From Diphasiastrum complanatum (Eukaryota; Streptophyta; Lycopodiopsida; Lycopodiales; Lycopodiaceae), in the NCBI GenBank assembly GCA_029204225.1, contig CM055103.1, forward strand, positions 52,107,145 through 52,171,144: a stretch of DNA of 64,000 bases, read 5' to 3'. The translations under genes and the position numbers were made by a program. A model generated the notes under the pieces. That model saw only the letters and a list, made by a program, of their open reading frames with translations, ran no database searches and was not told the origin of the DNA. Positions 35,737 through 48,094 of the stretch are shown piece by piece. Position 1 is the stretch's first letter; each line of letters starts with the position of its first letter.

Positions 35737-36891
35737 GCCCAACTTCAATTTTGGGTAGCCACTTCTAAGATAAACCAATTACACTAAAATTCAAATGAAG
35801 TGGGTGGGAAACCCGAGGCCGTGTCCTCGCACGTATGTCGTCGCGTCGCGTTGTGCTCCGTCATGTGGAAGGCAAGTGGAGTGAGTATCTCTTTACACCA
35901 TTGTGTAGATCATGAAAAATTGCACACTTTTTCTTTTTAAATCACTTCAATCCAACACACGGTTAAAAAGTTATGGCCATCTGAAGATTCATACCCTACT
36001 TGATATCGGAGCCGAGCGACCCATGAACTCTTCTCACTAAACATAATGCTTAGGTCATGCAGCTTCGATATCTCAGCCACACAACCAGAGCATTATGTTC
36101 AGTGAGAAAAGCCCACACTTGGCTCCGGTATCTCAACCACGCAACCAAAGTATTATGTTCAATGAGAATAGGGTCATGGTCGCTCAGCTCCGATATCAGA
36201 TAGCTTTATGAATCTTCAGATTGCCATAACTTTTTAACCATGTGTCAGATTGAATTGATCCAAAAAGCAAAAGTTTGCGGTTTTTCATAATCTAAGCAAT
36301 GGTGTAAAGAGGTGCTACAATATCTCAGCCACAAGAACAGAGCATTATGTTCAGTGAGAATAGGTCATGGGTCGCTCGGCTCCGATATCAGGTAGGGTAT
36401 GAATCTTCAGACTGCTATAACTTTTTAACCATGTGTGGGATTGAAGTGATCCAAAAAGCAAAAGTGTGCAATTTTTCATGATCTATACAATCTGTAAAGA
36501 TATTCTACAATATCTTAGCCATGCAACCAAAGCATTATGTTTAGTGAGAACAGGTCGTGGGTCGCTGGGCTCCGATATCAAGTAGGGTATTAATCTTCAG
36601 ATTACGATAACTTTTTAAGCGTGTGTCGGATTGTAGTGATACAAAAAGAAAAAGTGTGCAGGTTTTCATGATCTACACAATGTTGTAAATGTATACTACA
36701 CTTCTTTTACTAGAGGCAAGCTATTTACCTCCTCCACATGTGCTCACTCCACCTGCATTCCGCATGGCGACGCACGACGCACGCAACGACATATGCGTGA
36801 GGATACGGCCTCGGATTTTCCACCCACTTCATTTTGAATTTTAATGTAATTGGTTTATCTAAAAAGTGGCTGCCCGAAATTGAAGTTCGGC
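35737..36891. mobile_element. Non-autonomous DNA element with long terminal inverted repeats
   Basis: The left end (from about 35737: GCCCAACTTCAATTTTGGGT, then AGCCACTT, then GATAAACCAATTACA) is the inverted complement of the right end (to about 36891). The arms are alignable for over 300 bp with scattered mismatches, down to TACCCTACTTGATATCGGAG. The middle holds tandem copies of a ~190-bp unit (from about 36320 and 36508) that begin AATATCT(C/T)AGCCA and contain AGCATTATGTT and CTCCGATATCA. It has no coding capacity. Long inverted arms with internal subrepeats fit a Mutator-like or foldback non-autonomous element. No clear target duplication was found (left flank GGTGGAG, right flank AGTCTAA), so the superfamily is open. 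Confidence 0.75.
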
Positions 36892-38276
36892 AGTCTAATG
36901 ATGTTTTCTCTCTACATTGCCTTTCCATATCAAATCTTTAAACTTAGAGTCATCTCTAGTTTAGCAAATACGGCCGACCAAAGACAACCAATGAACTTCG
37001 AAACACGAATGTTTATGATGTCACTTTGGTAATCTGCAAAGCCTAAACATACACTCTATAACTTCTTGGTCTATACCCAAATAAACATAGTCGATTTGGT
37101 AAGGTGATCAGTCGTACCAAAATTCCACTAACCTGTTTATTCATCCGGGGTATGAATACTATCCTCTCCTATGGTTTAGGTATTTCCTAGAATTTGAGTT
37201 ATGATTACCAATCCCAACTCTCCATATTCTCGAGACCATACCATATCATAAGAGTGTATCACAATTCTTAGAAGAAACATGAGTACCTGAAAGTCCTTTC
37301 CATCTGAAAAGTCCAGACTTTTCCAACTCACACACGGTGCCAATATAAGGATTGTAATCCAAAAAAATGCCCTTACTTTAGACATGGCACAAATTGTCAT
37401 TCCAAAGTTAGAGTCCCAATCTAGAATATGTCTAGATTTTCCTCTTAAGTTCTAATCTAGAATAACTTAATATTGACCAGAACCTCAATACGTGAAGTTC
37501 TATCTTTTGGCAAACAACGACTATCCAACTCTCCTAAGTTTTTAAGGATAGCATTCCATCAATTCCAAATGGGAAAAGATACGGCCCAAAAGTTCTCCTG
37601 TATTCTATGCACACACATATGTAAATGAATCCAAAATGACTCATAGACATTGTGACTTATAAGCAATACAATATCCATAAGTAAGATTCTCTTTTTGATT
37701 TTTCACAACTAACTCAGAAGTAACGCTTCTGACTCAGTTAGCTGTATCGGATTTAGAAAATGTTAAAATGTCTCGGCCCTGGTACCAAAACACCACATTT
37801 AATCTGATTCTAAATCAATTCTAGGTCAATAAGAAATTCTCAATGAGAAATTATATAACTCAACGAGAAATTGTCTCAAACACAATTCTCATCAATATGC
37901 CTATGTACCAACAACTAGTTTATGCATGCAAATAAAAACTTAGTTCACGAAATACTTTGCAGATCTGCAGGATTAAGAGTTTGTACAAAAAGTTTAATGA
38001 TCTCACAAAGATTCACTACATAGCATGTCTCTACAGATAACTCATGATCTGTACACAACACTTTCATAACCGAGAATCCTGTAATTTGGTTATCTTCTAG
38101 GAGAGAATATTTCTCAAAGAGTGCTATTACACATCCAAAATCTCAACCGGAGATTAACTCAAAAGAATATTTTGCTAGCATGAATTTCTACCCTTGCATC
38201 AATCCACGGATCTCAGTCCAAACTAAGATCAAATTGACTGTTTCTAGCAAGGAACAAGTTTCAACAAACCCTCATC
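36892..38276. other. Non-coding AT-rich sequence
   Basis: Nothing recognisable was found. Frames are short and show no family motif. Confidence 0.4.
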
Positions 38277-38522
38277 TTGCAATATCAGGTTAATTTACGA
38301 GCAAAGGTTGTGAAATTGGACAACTCTTCAATTGATGTCACTTTAAAGGATACATGGATTGATTCAATTTTGGAGCTAGGAACACCATTTATGCAATTCT
38401 TAGAACGCGACAAAAAAGGACTACATTCAAAACTTATGCAAGTGAACGTCAAAGGAAAATTTTGCACAAATGCTAGTGGTATAATCATTGATTTTGATAG
38501 ATTGAAGTTAATAGCAAAGTAA
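38277..38522 (+). other. Possible OB-fold (RPA-like) protein fragment
   Basis: An 81-residue frame with VNLRAKVVKLDNSSIDVTLK and KGKFCTNASGIIIDFDRLKL has the strand pattern of replication-protein-A type OB folds, which plant Helitrons often carry. The call is tentative. Downstream sequence (to 39030) holds further short frames on the same strand. Confidence 0.22.
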
Positions 38523-39404
38523 AATAGACGATGTCAATTAGTCCTAGTAGATCAAAGCAAATATCGAATTAAACAAAATTATCATTATAGTCAATTCAAT
38601 TGTCAAGTTTTTGTTATTTTCTTCTTAGCTTGAGAAGCATAGTATTTTATCTTTTACAACCACAGTGACCAACAATATTTGCACAAATATCTATGGACCA
38701 AGAGACTATATAGATCCTGAACTTTTATTTATTTATGAAGTCAACCATGACATTTTCAACGTCTTTTCATTTCTTTTGAATCATCATATTCCGTCGAGCA
38801 AATTTTGTGCAATGCTTTTTGCTAAGTTTAAGAGAAAGTGATTGTGATGCTACGATTTGGAAAGAACACTTAAAAAAAAATCCAATTTTTAAAATCCGAT
38901 ATGAGCAAATCACATCATTCAAAACATACATAAAACTTCTTACCAAAACGACAATCAATCGCCAATATAATGTGACAACTTATGTTTGTTTTCGTTTTTC
39001 AAATGCATGGATTAAAAGTTGGTAGTATATCATTGTGACACCGATTCAGCAACAACAATTTGAGAAATTGTGACATGCATCAATCCAATTGGAACAATGA
39101 AAGTCATCATTATACAAACAAATACTGACAACAAAGTAGAAGTATATCCTTGGCAAGAACCAAGAACAACCATAGAACCACGTATCTCATCAAACAACAA
39201 AAAATGAAAGCGATACAAATGGACAGAAACAATGAAACAAAATCTACACTCTCTAATAAATCAATTTCAGTACTTGCTACAAATGTAGATTGTTAACAAA
39301 TTCAAGCAAGTCCATCAAGACTCACAACTATCAAACAACATCATCATTTATTACTTCAGAAAGTATATAAAAACAAATGAATATCACCAACTACTAAATG
39401 AAAC

Positions 39405-39688
39405 AAAAAACACATTAATGAATCCACTTAAACAATTTCAGTGAGCAAAAAAAAGAGTTGAAGATTTCATGCAAAAACATGGAGGAAATTCCAAAAAAAA
39501 TTGTAAAGTACAAAGAAAGAATCAAAGATTCTCCTAAAATAAGATGCGTTTGTTGTGATAGATTATTTTTCAATTTCCAAGTCTATACTCTAACAGAGAG
39601 AGCAATCACTTACTTAAAAAAATTAACATTATTTGACGAAAAACTGACATTCATGTATAAAAGATATGCAAATCTTGCAAAGCTATAG
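39405..39688 (+). pseudogene. Possible Helitron helicase-like N-terminal fragment
   Basis: The frame reads KKIVKYKERIKDSPKIRCVC, then CDRLFFNFQVYTL. A short basic segment followed by a x-GP/SP-x-x-x-C-x-x-C-x-R-L-x-(F/Y) pattern is typical of the region ahead of the Rep domain in many Helitron proteins. No Rep (HUH) or helicase motif was found nearby, so this is at best a small relic. Confidence 0.3.
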
Positions 39689-40554
39689 TTCGTACAACAT
39701 AATTATCATTATTACCAAATCCAATAACTCATAACCAAAACATAAACCCATTACATAAAGTAATAAAAAATTACAAATCTTATCAAACCCTTAAAAAATT
39801 AATTCACATATTTCAAAATAATTACACAAAATGATTTATCTAGGCTCTTCAACAACTCATGGGCCAAAAGGCTCAAATATTTTTTCAATAAGACATTATT
39901 ATGTAAAGTCATATAACCAATTTATCCTTTTTAATTAGAACTTTAATTGATTCAAACCTTGGGCCATAGTTTTAAAAAGCCAACAAGTACAGGAATGGAA
40001 TCAACATCTTTCTCTAAAAAAATAGCTTTGTACAAAACTTATAATAAATTGACTTTTAAAATAAATAAAAAATATTATAGATCTCATCTAACATTCAAAT
40101 GTCTGCTAAAAACTTGCTAAAAACTACTCTCCAATTTTGAAACTACAAGATAATTACACAAAATAATTTATCACAACGATATAAAAAACACTTTAAACAA
40201 ATCTTAAAATTTTAGGATTCATGCTACTATGACATGGCAAGGCCTTTGTGGTCCAGTACCACATCGTCCTTGTTTTGTACATGCATACAAGTAGCTAGAT
40301 TTTGGAACCTGCCTTATAGGCAGGGGCACATAGTAGATAGTAGATAGAAAAAAAATTGACATACTTGTCTTCCAAATAATTTATTGGAATATTATTTTTG
40401 TTTACTTAATTTAATATTTATTGAGTTGCCACGTGTTTACAAAATAGCTAACTAAAATGTAAATGTGGTTTTATTGAATTAATAGGGTAAATTTGTTTTG
40501 AGGGATAAATCTTTATGCGCTAGTTCTGTCCATGGTAGCCATTCTCATGCGTTC
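39689..40554. other. Very AT-rich sequence without genes
   Basis: No frame or motif is supported. It is among the most AT-rich stretches of the window. Confidence 0.5.
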
Positions 40555-41187
40555 CTACATGCATTTTGCCGTGTGGAATATTCTCTCGTGGCTTCTTGCA
40601 TGTGTTCTCTTCTCTTCTTTGCCTAGGAGAGAATACATCTGAAGTGCAGTAGTCTGCCACATCCTGTTCCTCTTTCTATAACCCATCACCGCTTCCTGGA
40701 GCTTATGCAATTTCTCATTTATGAATTTGAATCTGTTCTGTCCCAGTTTCAAGGCTACTGTTGAGGCTACACAAGATTCGCACATCGATTTCAAGTGATC
40801 TTCTATGGTAGGCACTTTTGTTACCATCTCTAATTTTCTCATCAAACTGAGGCTTCCCAAGTTCAAGTGACCAAGCCTCTTCTGCCACAACTCAGTTTGC
40901 GATGGAATGGACGATACAAGTCCATGCTGCCCCTTGATTGTAGCATTCAACCTGTACAATTTTGTATTGGGCTCTCTTACTCCATCCGCAATAACTTTGA
41001 ACTTTTGGTTCACATCCTTCACAAAGCAATGATTATGGGCGAATTCTACTTTCAACTTTTGATCAGTAATGACTCCAACAAAAAGTAGATTTTTCTTCAA
41101 ACCTGGTACATAAAGTACCTCCCTAATCATCCTACTTTTGCCATCAGGTAGTTGGATTGAAATGGTACTATCTCCTTGATCTTGCAC
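40555..41187 (-). pseudogene. Copia protease C-terminus and GAG-pre-integrase fragment (antisense)
   Basis: An open 210-residue minus frame reads IREVLYVPGLKKNLLFVGVI (the conserved V-L-Y-V-P-x-L-x-x-N-L segment after protease). Later it reads LWQKRLGHLNLGSL and CESCVASTVALK, the pre-integrase module with its H and Cys pattern. The protease active site would lie to the right and is missing. The frame drifts out of homology after about 40740. It is an isolated fragment of another Copia family. Confidence 0.8.
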
Positions 41188-41589
41188 ACCTCACCATTTG
41201 CTTGTGAAACGGACGATGGGCTGTATCCATTACGGAACATGGATGTCAGACATCGCACCTTGCATCGTAGGTGTTCCTACGTCTTGAAATCCGAATTGCC
41301 AACGCTCTAGCCTGTTTGACTTGTGGCACCAACGTCGTAACACCAGCCTTCTCGGATGCTGCTTTTTTAACGTCTTTTAGTGATTTTTTGCGGAATATAG
41401 AAAGATAAGACGAATAGTCCATCCATTCCATATCGCATCCCGTGACAGATTCTTCATAGATTGTCACGAAAGCTTTCAGTTGTGTGTTATAGTTTGTGTA
41501 ATCCAAATCAGTCGGACTTTTTTACTACCAAAATCAGAAAGTATCATGTTTGCTAGATCACTACTTTAATTTCAGATTAGTAAATCAAC
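41188..41589. other. Unassigned segment with an 86-codon minus-strand frame
   Basis: The minus frame 41506-41246 has no motif I recognise. It lies between two Copia fragments of opposite orientation. Confidence 0.3.
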
Positions 41590-41990
41590 TTTCAAATATC
41601 GAGGTGTTAGGAATAGCAATTCATAACTTAGGATTACCATTAGGATTCAGCCGAATAGGATTCAGCCGAATAGGAAAGGACACGGTCGGTAAGTATGACG
41701 GGATTAGGACGGAGGGGCCAATTCTTGGAGGGCACCGTCGTAAGAATATAATATAGAATGGTGTGAGCAGTAAGTGCGCTCATTTTTGGGAACTTTGTGA
41801 TTCTTCTTCGTGTTCTTGTGTGACAGTGCTTGCGCATTATTTCTGTTGATTAATTGTTGTCTTTCAATACGTTCTGTCTTGGCTTCAATTATCTCTAGCT
41901 TGTGCTGCCAAGATTAAATTATATCCTTCAAAGGTTATGGGCCCACGTCGGTTTGGAATATTGATCGCGTGAAAAAGGGTGATTTGACAC
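41590..41990 (+). repeat. Probable Copia LTR remnant with a 15-bp tandem repeat
   Basis: TGTTAGGAATAGCAATTCAT (about 41606) has the look of an LTR start. The unit AGGATTCAGCCGAAT is repeated exactly at 41642-41671. Gag-like sequence follows about 100-200 bp downstream. No canonical PBS was found. Confidence 0.4.
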
Positions 41991-42059
41991 AAATTACCTC
42001 GGAGGATCAGGAAGAAGCGAAAGTGCGATCTTGGAAGATCAGGAGAAAGGAGCGCGCCT

Positions 42060-42585
42060 GTAAAAGGGATGGAGGGAGCTACTTTGGTTGAATCAAGGGC
42101 AATCGAGAAGCTGACGCCAACAACTATGCGAGCTGGAGCTGGAAAATGAGGTTAATTCTGGAGGAGAGAGGCCTGTGGGGTAGACAGTTGAATGCGATGA
42201 GGAAGGGATGGCACTTAATCAAGCTGTAGCGGAAGCGTGGGAGACCATGGTGAGAAAGACATACCTGATAATCTGTCTTGCACTTGGAGATACAGCGATA
42301 AATAGAGTCAGGCACACCAAGACGTCGATGGAAGCATGGACGCAGCTGAAGGAGGCATACGAGATGCAATGGATAGCCAACATCTTACTTTTGCAAAGCA
42401 TCTGGCAAACATATGAATGGGGAGCGGTGACAGCATGAGTGTTCACTTGGAGAAGATCAAGACTATGGCACGACAACTGGAAGAAGCGGACGCGACGGTA
42501 GAACAAAGGCTATTGATCTACAGAATATTAGGAAGCTTGCTAGACCTATATGAGGCCCTAGAGCAAGATTACAGTCCATCCTGAG
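42060..42585 (+). pseudogene. Copia gag fragment
   Basis: Across two frames the sequence reads AVAEAWETMVRKTYLIICLA, MEAWTQLKEAYEMQ and HLEKIKTMARQLEEADATV, then ILGSLLDLYEAL. This is the A-W-x-x-L-x-x-x-Y and L-x-x-L-P/L pattern of Copia gag. It is frame-shifted near 42435 and truncated at about 42590. No pol follows. Confidence 0.75.
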
Positions 42586-42710
42586 CATTCAGCAAAATGA
42601 GGAGTTAAAGCTAGCAAGTGATGGATAGGTGGAAATTGTAATGCATATGTAAAAAACTAGTGAACATTTTTTAATTAACATTGCCAAGATCTTGTCAAAG
42701 TTTTCAATGT

Positions 42711-43250
42711 ATAGATTTTGGGTCATGCAACGGGTGAAAAACCTTGGTGCACGAAATATTGCGTATTCTTGTTGGAGGAAAATCCGATTTGTTTGCAATT
42801 TTCAACACATTTTGAGCTTTAATTGAGCTCAAGACTTAGAATCAACTAATAATAGCAAATAATTTATAATTACCATGTGATTGTTTTGCTACTGCAAGTT
42901 AATCTATCATGTAGTTGAAGTGGTAGATCATAATAGCTGATCAGCTAGACAATGATGCTTGAACGGGTTTTATGTAGTTGTGTTGCTAGAAAATACATTA
43001 TCTTCACTTCTTTACTTAATATCATAGATTTTGGGCTATGTATTGGGTGGAATATCCCGGTGCACAAAATATTGTGTATTCTTGTTGTTGAGAAATCCAA
43101 TACCAATATGTGATTTGTTTGCAACAGTAGGCAAATATCGAGTCAACTGATACCATCGAATAATTTGCAATCACAGTGTCATTGTTTTGTTGCGAGTGAA
43201 TCTTTTCCGTATTTGAGGTGGTAGATCATAATATCTGATCATGTTCCATG
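42711..43250 (+). repeat. Diverged ~300-bp tandem repeat
   Basis: AGATTTTGGG(T/C)..ATG at 42713 recurs at about 43027, and GTGGTAGATCATAATA.CTG at 42921 recurs at about 43219. AATATTG(C/T)GTATTCTTGTTG is also shared. The order is the same in both units, at offsets of about 300-312 bp. The units are clearly old and non-coding. Confidence 0.75.
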
Positions 43251-44179
43251 TAGGTGTATTGCTGGAAAATAAACTACCTTTGCGTAATTTTTGCATGGTA
43301 CTATCTATTCCCAAAAACTCAAACACATGTATAAAAATGTTGATAGACATTCGGAGGAAGTCCTTGATCAACCCCAATGCAAGTGCTTGTTTTCTACCAA
43401 CAATGTACGTTCTTTGCTCACTAAAAACATGTATGATTCGTATCTTTAATATTTTGCATGGATCCATTTATAAATGTAGATGGACATTTCGGATTCGGAA
43501 CGTCAAATAAATAGCAATGTCGATTTTTTTACTGATGTTAATATTACATTTTCTATTTGAATTCATGATAACATGAATTTTTTTAAATCAAATGATAACA
43601 AAACTTTCTTACTATTTTCTATTATTGATTTGACAGAGGAGCTGCAACACATAGCAACAAACATGAAATCGCTGCTAACGTATGGCACTATTAAAAGCTA
43701 AAATTCTAAAATATAGAATTTCCTACTTTTGATTTCATACATATTGGTGATTTTTAACATAGCTGTATTTTTAACTTGTAGAAGAATCTCGTCAATTTGA
43801 ACAAGACTTCCAAGCAATCAAACCTTCAGGTGGTGTCTGCAGCAATTTCAAGTAAAGTGTAATAGTTGTTTCAATAAATTGGATTGACTATCGTTTACTG
43901 GAATAAATTGTATGCATGTTCATGGTGGTAGAGGTTGGGAGTTTATCCGCAATAACAAAACGAGTCCTAGTTCGAGAATCGTCTACACATATGGTAGCCC
44001 CAGAAATATGTAAACTAGCAATAACAATTGACCCATTGGCAATTAGGCCTATTGATGTCCCCCGTACCTCTATTAAATCATATGAGTTGTTTGAACAATG
44101 TGTGGAGTCAAGTGCACATAATCTGGAAACAAATCCACCCACATCCAATTCCAATCCGTTGCCTTGTATTTGTTAAAGA

Positions 44180-44440
44180 GGAATTTCACAACTGTACATA
44201 GATGATATTGAACTAGGCTTATATAATATAATGTTTGAAGGCCCAAATTTGCCAAAATATGGCAACTTTTCACAAGATTTTCCATATCAGAAAGTGTTAA
44301 AATTTGATCTGACTGACATTCATGGTAACCACACAATCACATTTCCAGTCCCCCAAGCGCACTGCACACCTTTTCTCCAATTGACAATTGATGACTGTAT
44401 TCGATTAATGAATTTTCATATGGAAAAAAAAGAAACCTAA
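44180..44440 (+). other. Possible OB-fold (RPA-like) fragment
   Basis: The frame reads YIDDIELGLYNIMFEGPNLP, later VLKFDLTDIHGNHTITFPV and TPFLQLTIDDCIRLMNFHME. A strand-rich pattern ending in a C-x-R-(I/L)-x-NF segment is reminiscent of RPA-type OB folds carried by Helitrons. An adjacent frame (43916-44176) may be part of the same gene. This is tentative. Confidence 0.25.
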
Positions 44441-45930
44441 ACATGATTGTGGCACATCAAATTGTGTATGTGCTTACCGGCCTAACACAACCGTTGAGAA
44501 AATTGCATCTTTGAATATTAAAACGAGGTTTTATCATAAAATTTCTCTTGCCAATTTCAGAACGGATTGTGTGGATTTGTTGGCTGAAGATCCACACATC
44601 TATAACTCGTACTTGGTCGCAACCACTGTCGTCGCTATTATTGCCATTACTAGAATACAATAACATCGACATTCCATCATAGTTTGTGAGGGATTTGAGA
44701 AAGCTGATGAAGGCGAGGTACATTTGAATACGAGAAATTGCATTTATTTTGCAATAAGAACTTTTTAGCACTGTCGTACCTAAAAAATAACTCACATATC
44801 AATGCAATTGCATATGTGTTGTTGACCTGTGCAGACAAAGAGGCCTCCTATTATCAAGTAAGAGGTGGAACACAAAAGATTATAGAATGGGGTCTACCCA
44901 CTATCAAAAGGTGGAATTCAAAAGCTCACAGAATGGAGTTCACTAACTCGCTACTATAAGGAAGGCCTCCTCCACGAGATCCAAAGCATGTGTAATGTAC
45001 TGAAATGTTGTTGCTCTTTGAATTGAAGATCCTACTACTTACATTTTCTTCCATGCTCCATCTTCATGCATTTAGTTTGAAAACTGATGTATGTATGTGT
45101 TTGTTGTTAATTCTCTCTTAAGGATTGGTTTGGGATTCGTATCACGTAGATGTGTAGGACTTGGAGGCTGATCCACCATTCCACTCAGTTCTAATGTTTC
45201 CTGATTTCTGGCTCCCTGAAGATTTCTTATTACAATTATTGAGTGACAGTTGTAAGAAGCACTTTAGGATTCCCATTGCTTTAGTGTAGATGTTGTGTTG
45301 CTGATTGGTGATTCCAGTAGGATTAAATTCAGTTATGTTCCTTGTTTCTTGTGTAGATTAGATTAGTAACAATCTGCAGACTGTAAACAATCAAGAAGAA
45401 ACCTAAAACAGTCTGTAGAACTATAGAATTGAGATATGCCAGCCCTGATAGATCATAGAACCAAGATGATTACCTTTGCCAGTAAAGGATCGAATGAGGT
45501 CATAGGTGTGTCATACTAATAGGCGGGACACACTACTATTGTACTATAGATAGATCAAAGAAGAAGCCCTCTGTGAGTGAGCTCGTTGTGAAGCAGATTA
45601 TGTGATAAACAGAATCTCTGAGACCAATGTAGAGGCCACTCGTGTTGAGCATGGATGAAGCATGCCATCTGAAGAAAAATTCATGGCAATTCAATCCCGG
45701 ATGGGCTTCCCTCGTCCATCGTCAATGCATTTCACTGATGACTCTTCTTCAGTAGGAGGCCATAATATTGATCATCCAGATCTGGTTGCAACCAATGATG
45801 AAGAATGCGTAAGTGTTTTTACTTCAATGCCTAAGAATGTTGTTATCTCCTGAATGTGAATGGATTTTTTTTTTAACTCTTATTTTTTATTACAGAATGC
45901 ACTTGTAATTGACTTTGCTGCATGCTGAGG
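44441..45930. other. Unassigned sequence
   Basis: Only short frames occur, such as 45662-45853 (63 residues, plus), with no recognised motif. No LTR, PBS or tRNA gene was seen. Confidence 0.35.
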
Positions 45931-46158
45931 TGATGCAGGTATTTTGTCCAACTCTTTGCCGGCCTCGATCTCGGAGGTCTTAAACTTAAGAACCCATCCA
46001 CCACGCAAGGACTCATGCAGATGTTGCTTTAAGAAGGTCTGAATCTGGTCCTTGACGCTGATGGGCCTTCTGAATAGAGGTGTTGTCCTTGATGAAGATG
46101 GACCCGCTTGTACTGTCGGTATGGTTGGTGGTTGGTTTGCTATATCTGAAGCTCCCCC

Positions 46159-48094
46159 CTAGTCCATGCTCAAATCAACCCTTGTATCCATTGGTACGGC
46201 CTCTTGGCGCGGAGGGGAGAATTGCGGCATCACCGGTACGGGTATTTGTGGTCCGGCTTCCAACACTCGAGTGGCTGCTTTTTCATAGGTGGTGATGGTC
46301 TCTTTAGCCTTTGCCAACTTGGTTGAAGCTGCTCCTTTGAACCTTTCAAAACGGCCTTGAAATCCCTGAAGGGCCACTTTGTATGTCTCCACTTTTTTTA
46401 ACAAATACTCAATTTCCATCGGTGTGACCGGATGATCTGGTATTTGTGTTTGAAGATATGCATCACGCTCAAGGGTGGTTGCATCCAGTTCACCTTGAAG
46501 CCGCATGCGATCTTGTTCAGCCATCTGTAATTGCCCCTTCAGTAATTGCACCTGTTGCTTTGCATCCTGCACGGCCTTATCCACCTGATCCTGTGCGGTT
46601 GTCAGGGCGTTTTCTAGGGAGCTAATGTATTCTTCCAAGCGATCAGCTTGTTGCTGGGCCAACTTCTTTTCAGCTTCAGCCTTGTCTTCGTGTTGTTTGG
46701 CAATCTTCAACTCTCGATCCAGCTGGACAAGTTTATGGCCGATCAGAGTGTTTTTGGATCCCAGATCAGAGATTTTCTGTTCCATTTCCTTCTTCTTATC
46801 CAGCATCGACTGGATCACTTGCGCAAGGCTTGAAACCAAACCTAGAGCATCTCCAAAATCGACGGTTGTGGAGGCGACAGCAGCAGGAGGGTCTGATGGA
46901 ACTGTCCTTGGTTGGCATGGAATAGGTGCCACTACGTCTTCTTCTTCAAAATGGTCTTCCTCTTCAAACCCTTCAGGCACTGTGGCGTCGAACTATTTTG
47001 GTGATTTTACAGCTTTGGCGACCCGAAGTGCGGCTGAACTATCTTCTGTATGAGGTTGTTGGCTGACATCTTCAACACCAACAGTAGATTCATGGATATG
47101 TCTAAATCCTCTTCCAGGGGATTGGAGTTCAAAGGGCGTAGGGCTCAGGGGCATTTCAAAAATTTCGATGGCCCCAAGGGGGTCGGAATCATCGAACATA
47201 TCCATAAAGAACTTTGTGTTTAGTGAGGTGGCTTCGGTGTGTGGAGGTGAGGCAGCCTGGGCAGCTGTGATGGAAATGGTAGGCCCAATGGTCATGGACT
47301 GTCCTTGGTTGGAAGCAGAGGCGAGAGAAGCATTAGAGGCTGGGGGAATGCGAAGTTCAGTGCGAACAGCAGCAAGGGGTGGAAGCATAGCTGACGAGGT
47401 ATACCTAGTGCGACGTCGTGACGCGGAAGGCGAGTCAGAAATAACGATCTCGCTGCGTGGACGACGACAACTATGAGAACTCGAGGCCTGGTGAGATGAC
47501 TCTGCCGGTGCTTCTTCGTAGACCAAAAGCACATAATTTAGGTGGAAGCCATGGATTCGGTTTTCTAAGTGAGAAGCAGCTAAAAGGGACAATAAAGAAC
47601 CGACAGTGAACTGCTGCTTTGCCAACCATCCAGAAGTTGTTCAATAGCTGGACAGCAGCGTGGATTGAAGGCTCAGTGATGGCTTCCAGAAGGTAGTCAT
47701 CATTGGTCCTGTGCAGATCGTTGGTGAGGTCAATATATGGCTTGATGGTCTGTTTGGCGTGCTTATGATTGGGTGAGGCCTGCATGTCAGATGCTATACC
47801 TATAGCTACAAGGGTGGCCTCAGTGACACGCACCTTATGTGTGGCTCCCTGGAAAGTGACATAAAATTTGGATCTCTCTTTCTTCCACGTACTGAAGGCA
47901 AGAGTGGTGAAATCCATATTGATGCAACCCGAAAAGGCTCTCTCATGAATACCCATTGTAGTGAGCAGTGGCTCGACAAGGGTCATCCACTGAGTGACCA
48001 TGTTTGTGCTAGGAATAATCATGATGTCCGTTGCAGATGGGACATCACGATGGATAGTATAGCGTGGAGACTGGGAAGTATTGCTAGAAGACAT
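46159..48094 (-). pseudogene. Third ORF downstream of integrase (family C)
   Basis: It starts MSSSNTSQSPRYTIHRDVPS at 48094. The N-terminal domain shows TLAFSTWKKERSKFYVTF, VTEATLVAIGI, DYLLEAITEPSIHAAVQLL and, after a frameshift near 47630, FTVGSLLSLLAASHL. These align in order with family A and B motifs (STFDDELKTF, LSHLGF, LISDPRLRAMADLL, TKCGYLLHML). A Ser/Pro-rich linker (47500-47000) precedes an in-frame TAG at 46993-46995. The rest (46992-46159) is a strong coiled coil of about 170 residues, rich in Q/E/K/L heptads, followed by QIPDHPVTPMEIEYLLKKVE and a Pro-rich tail. It totals about 645 codons. No membrane segment is seen. The function is unknown. Confidence 0.72.

Noticed and set aside
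36892-45900. A complete Helitron
   Set aside because: No HUH Rep motif, helicase motifs or CTRR-type terminus was found. Only small suggestive fragments are present.
46625-47053. Plus-strand Ser-rich frames opposite the family C third ORF
   Set aside because: They are the complement of coiled-coil and linker sequence. The minus strand aligns to the other third ORFs.
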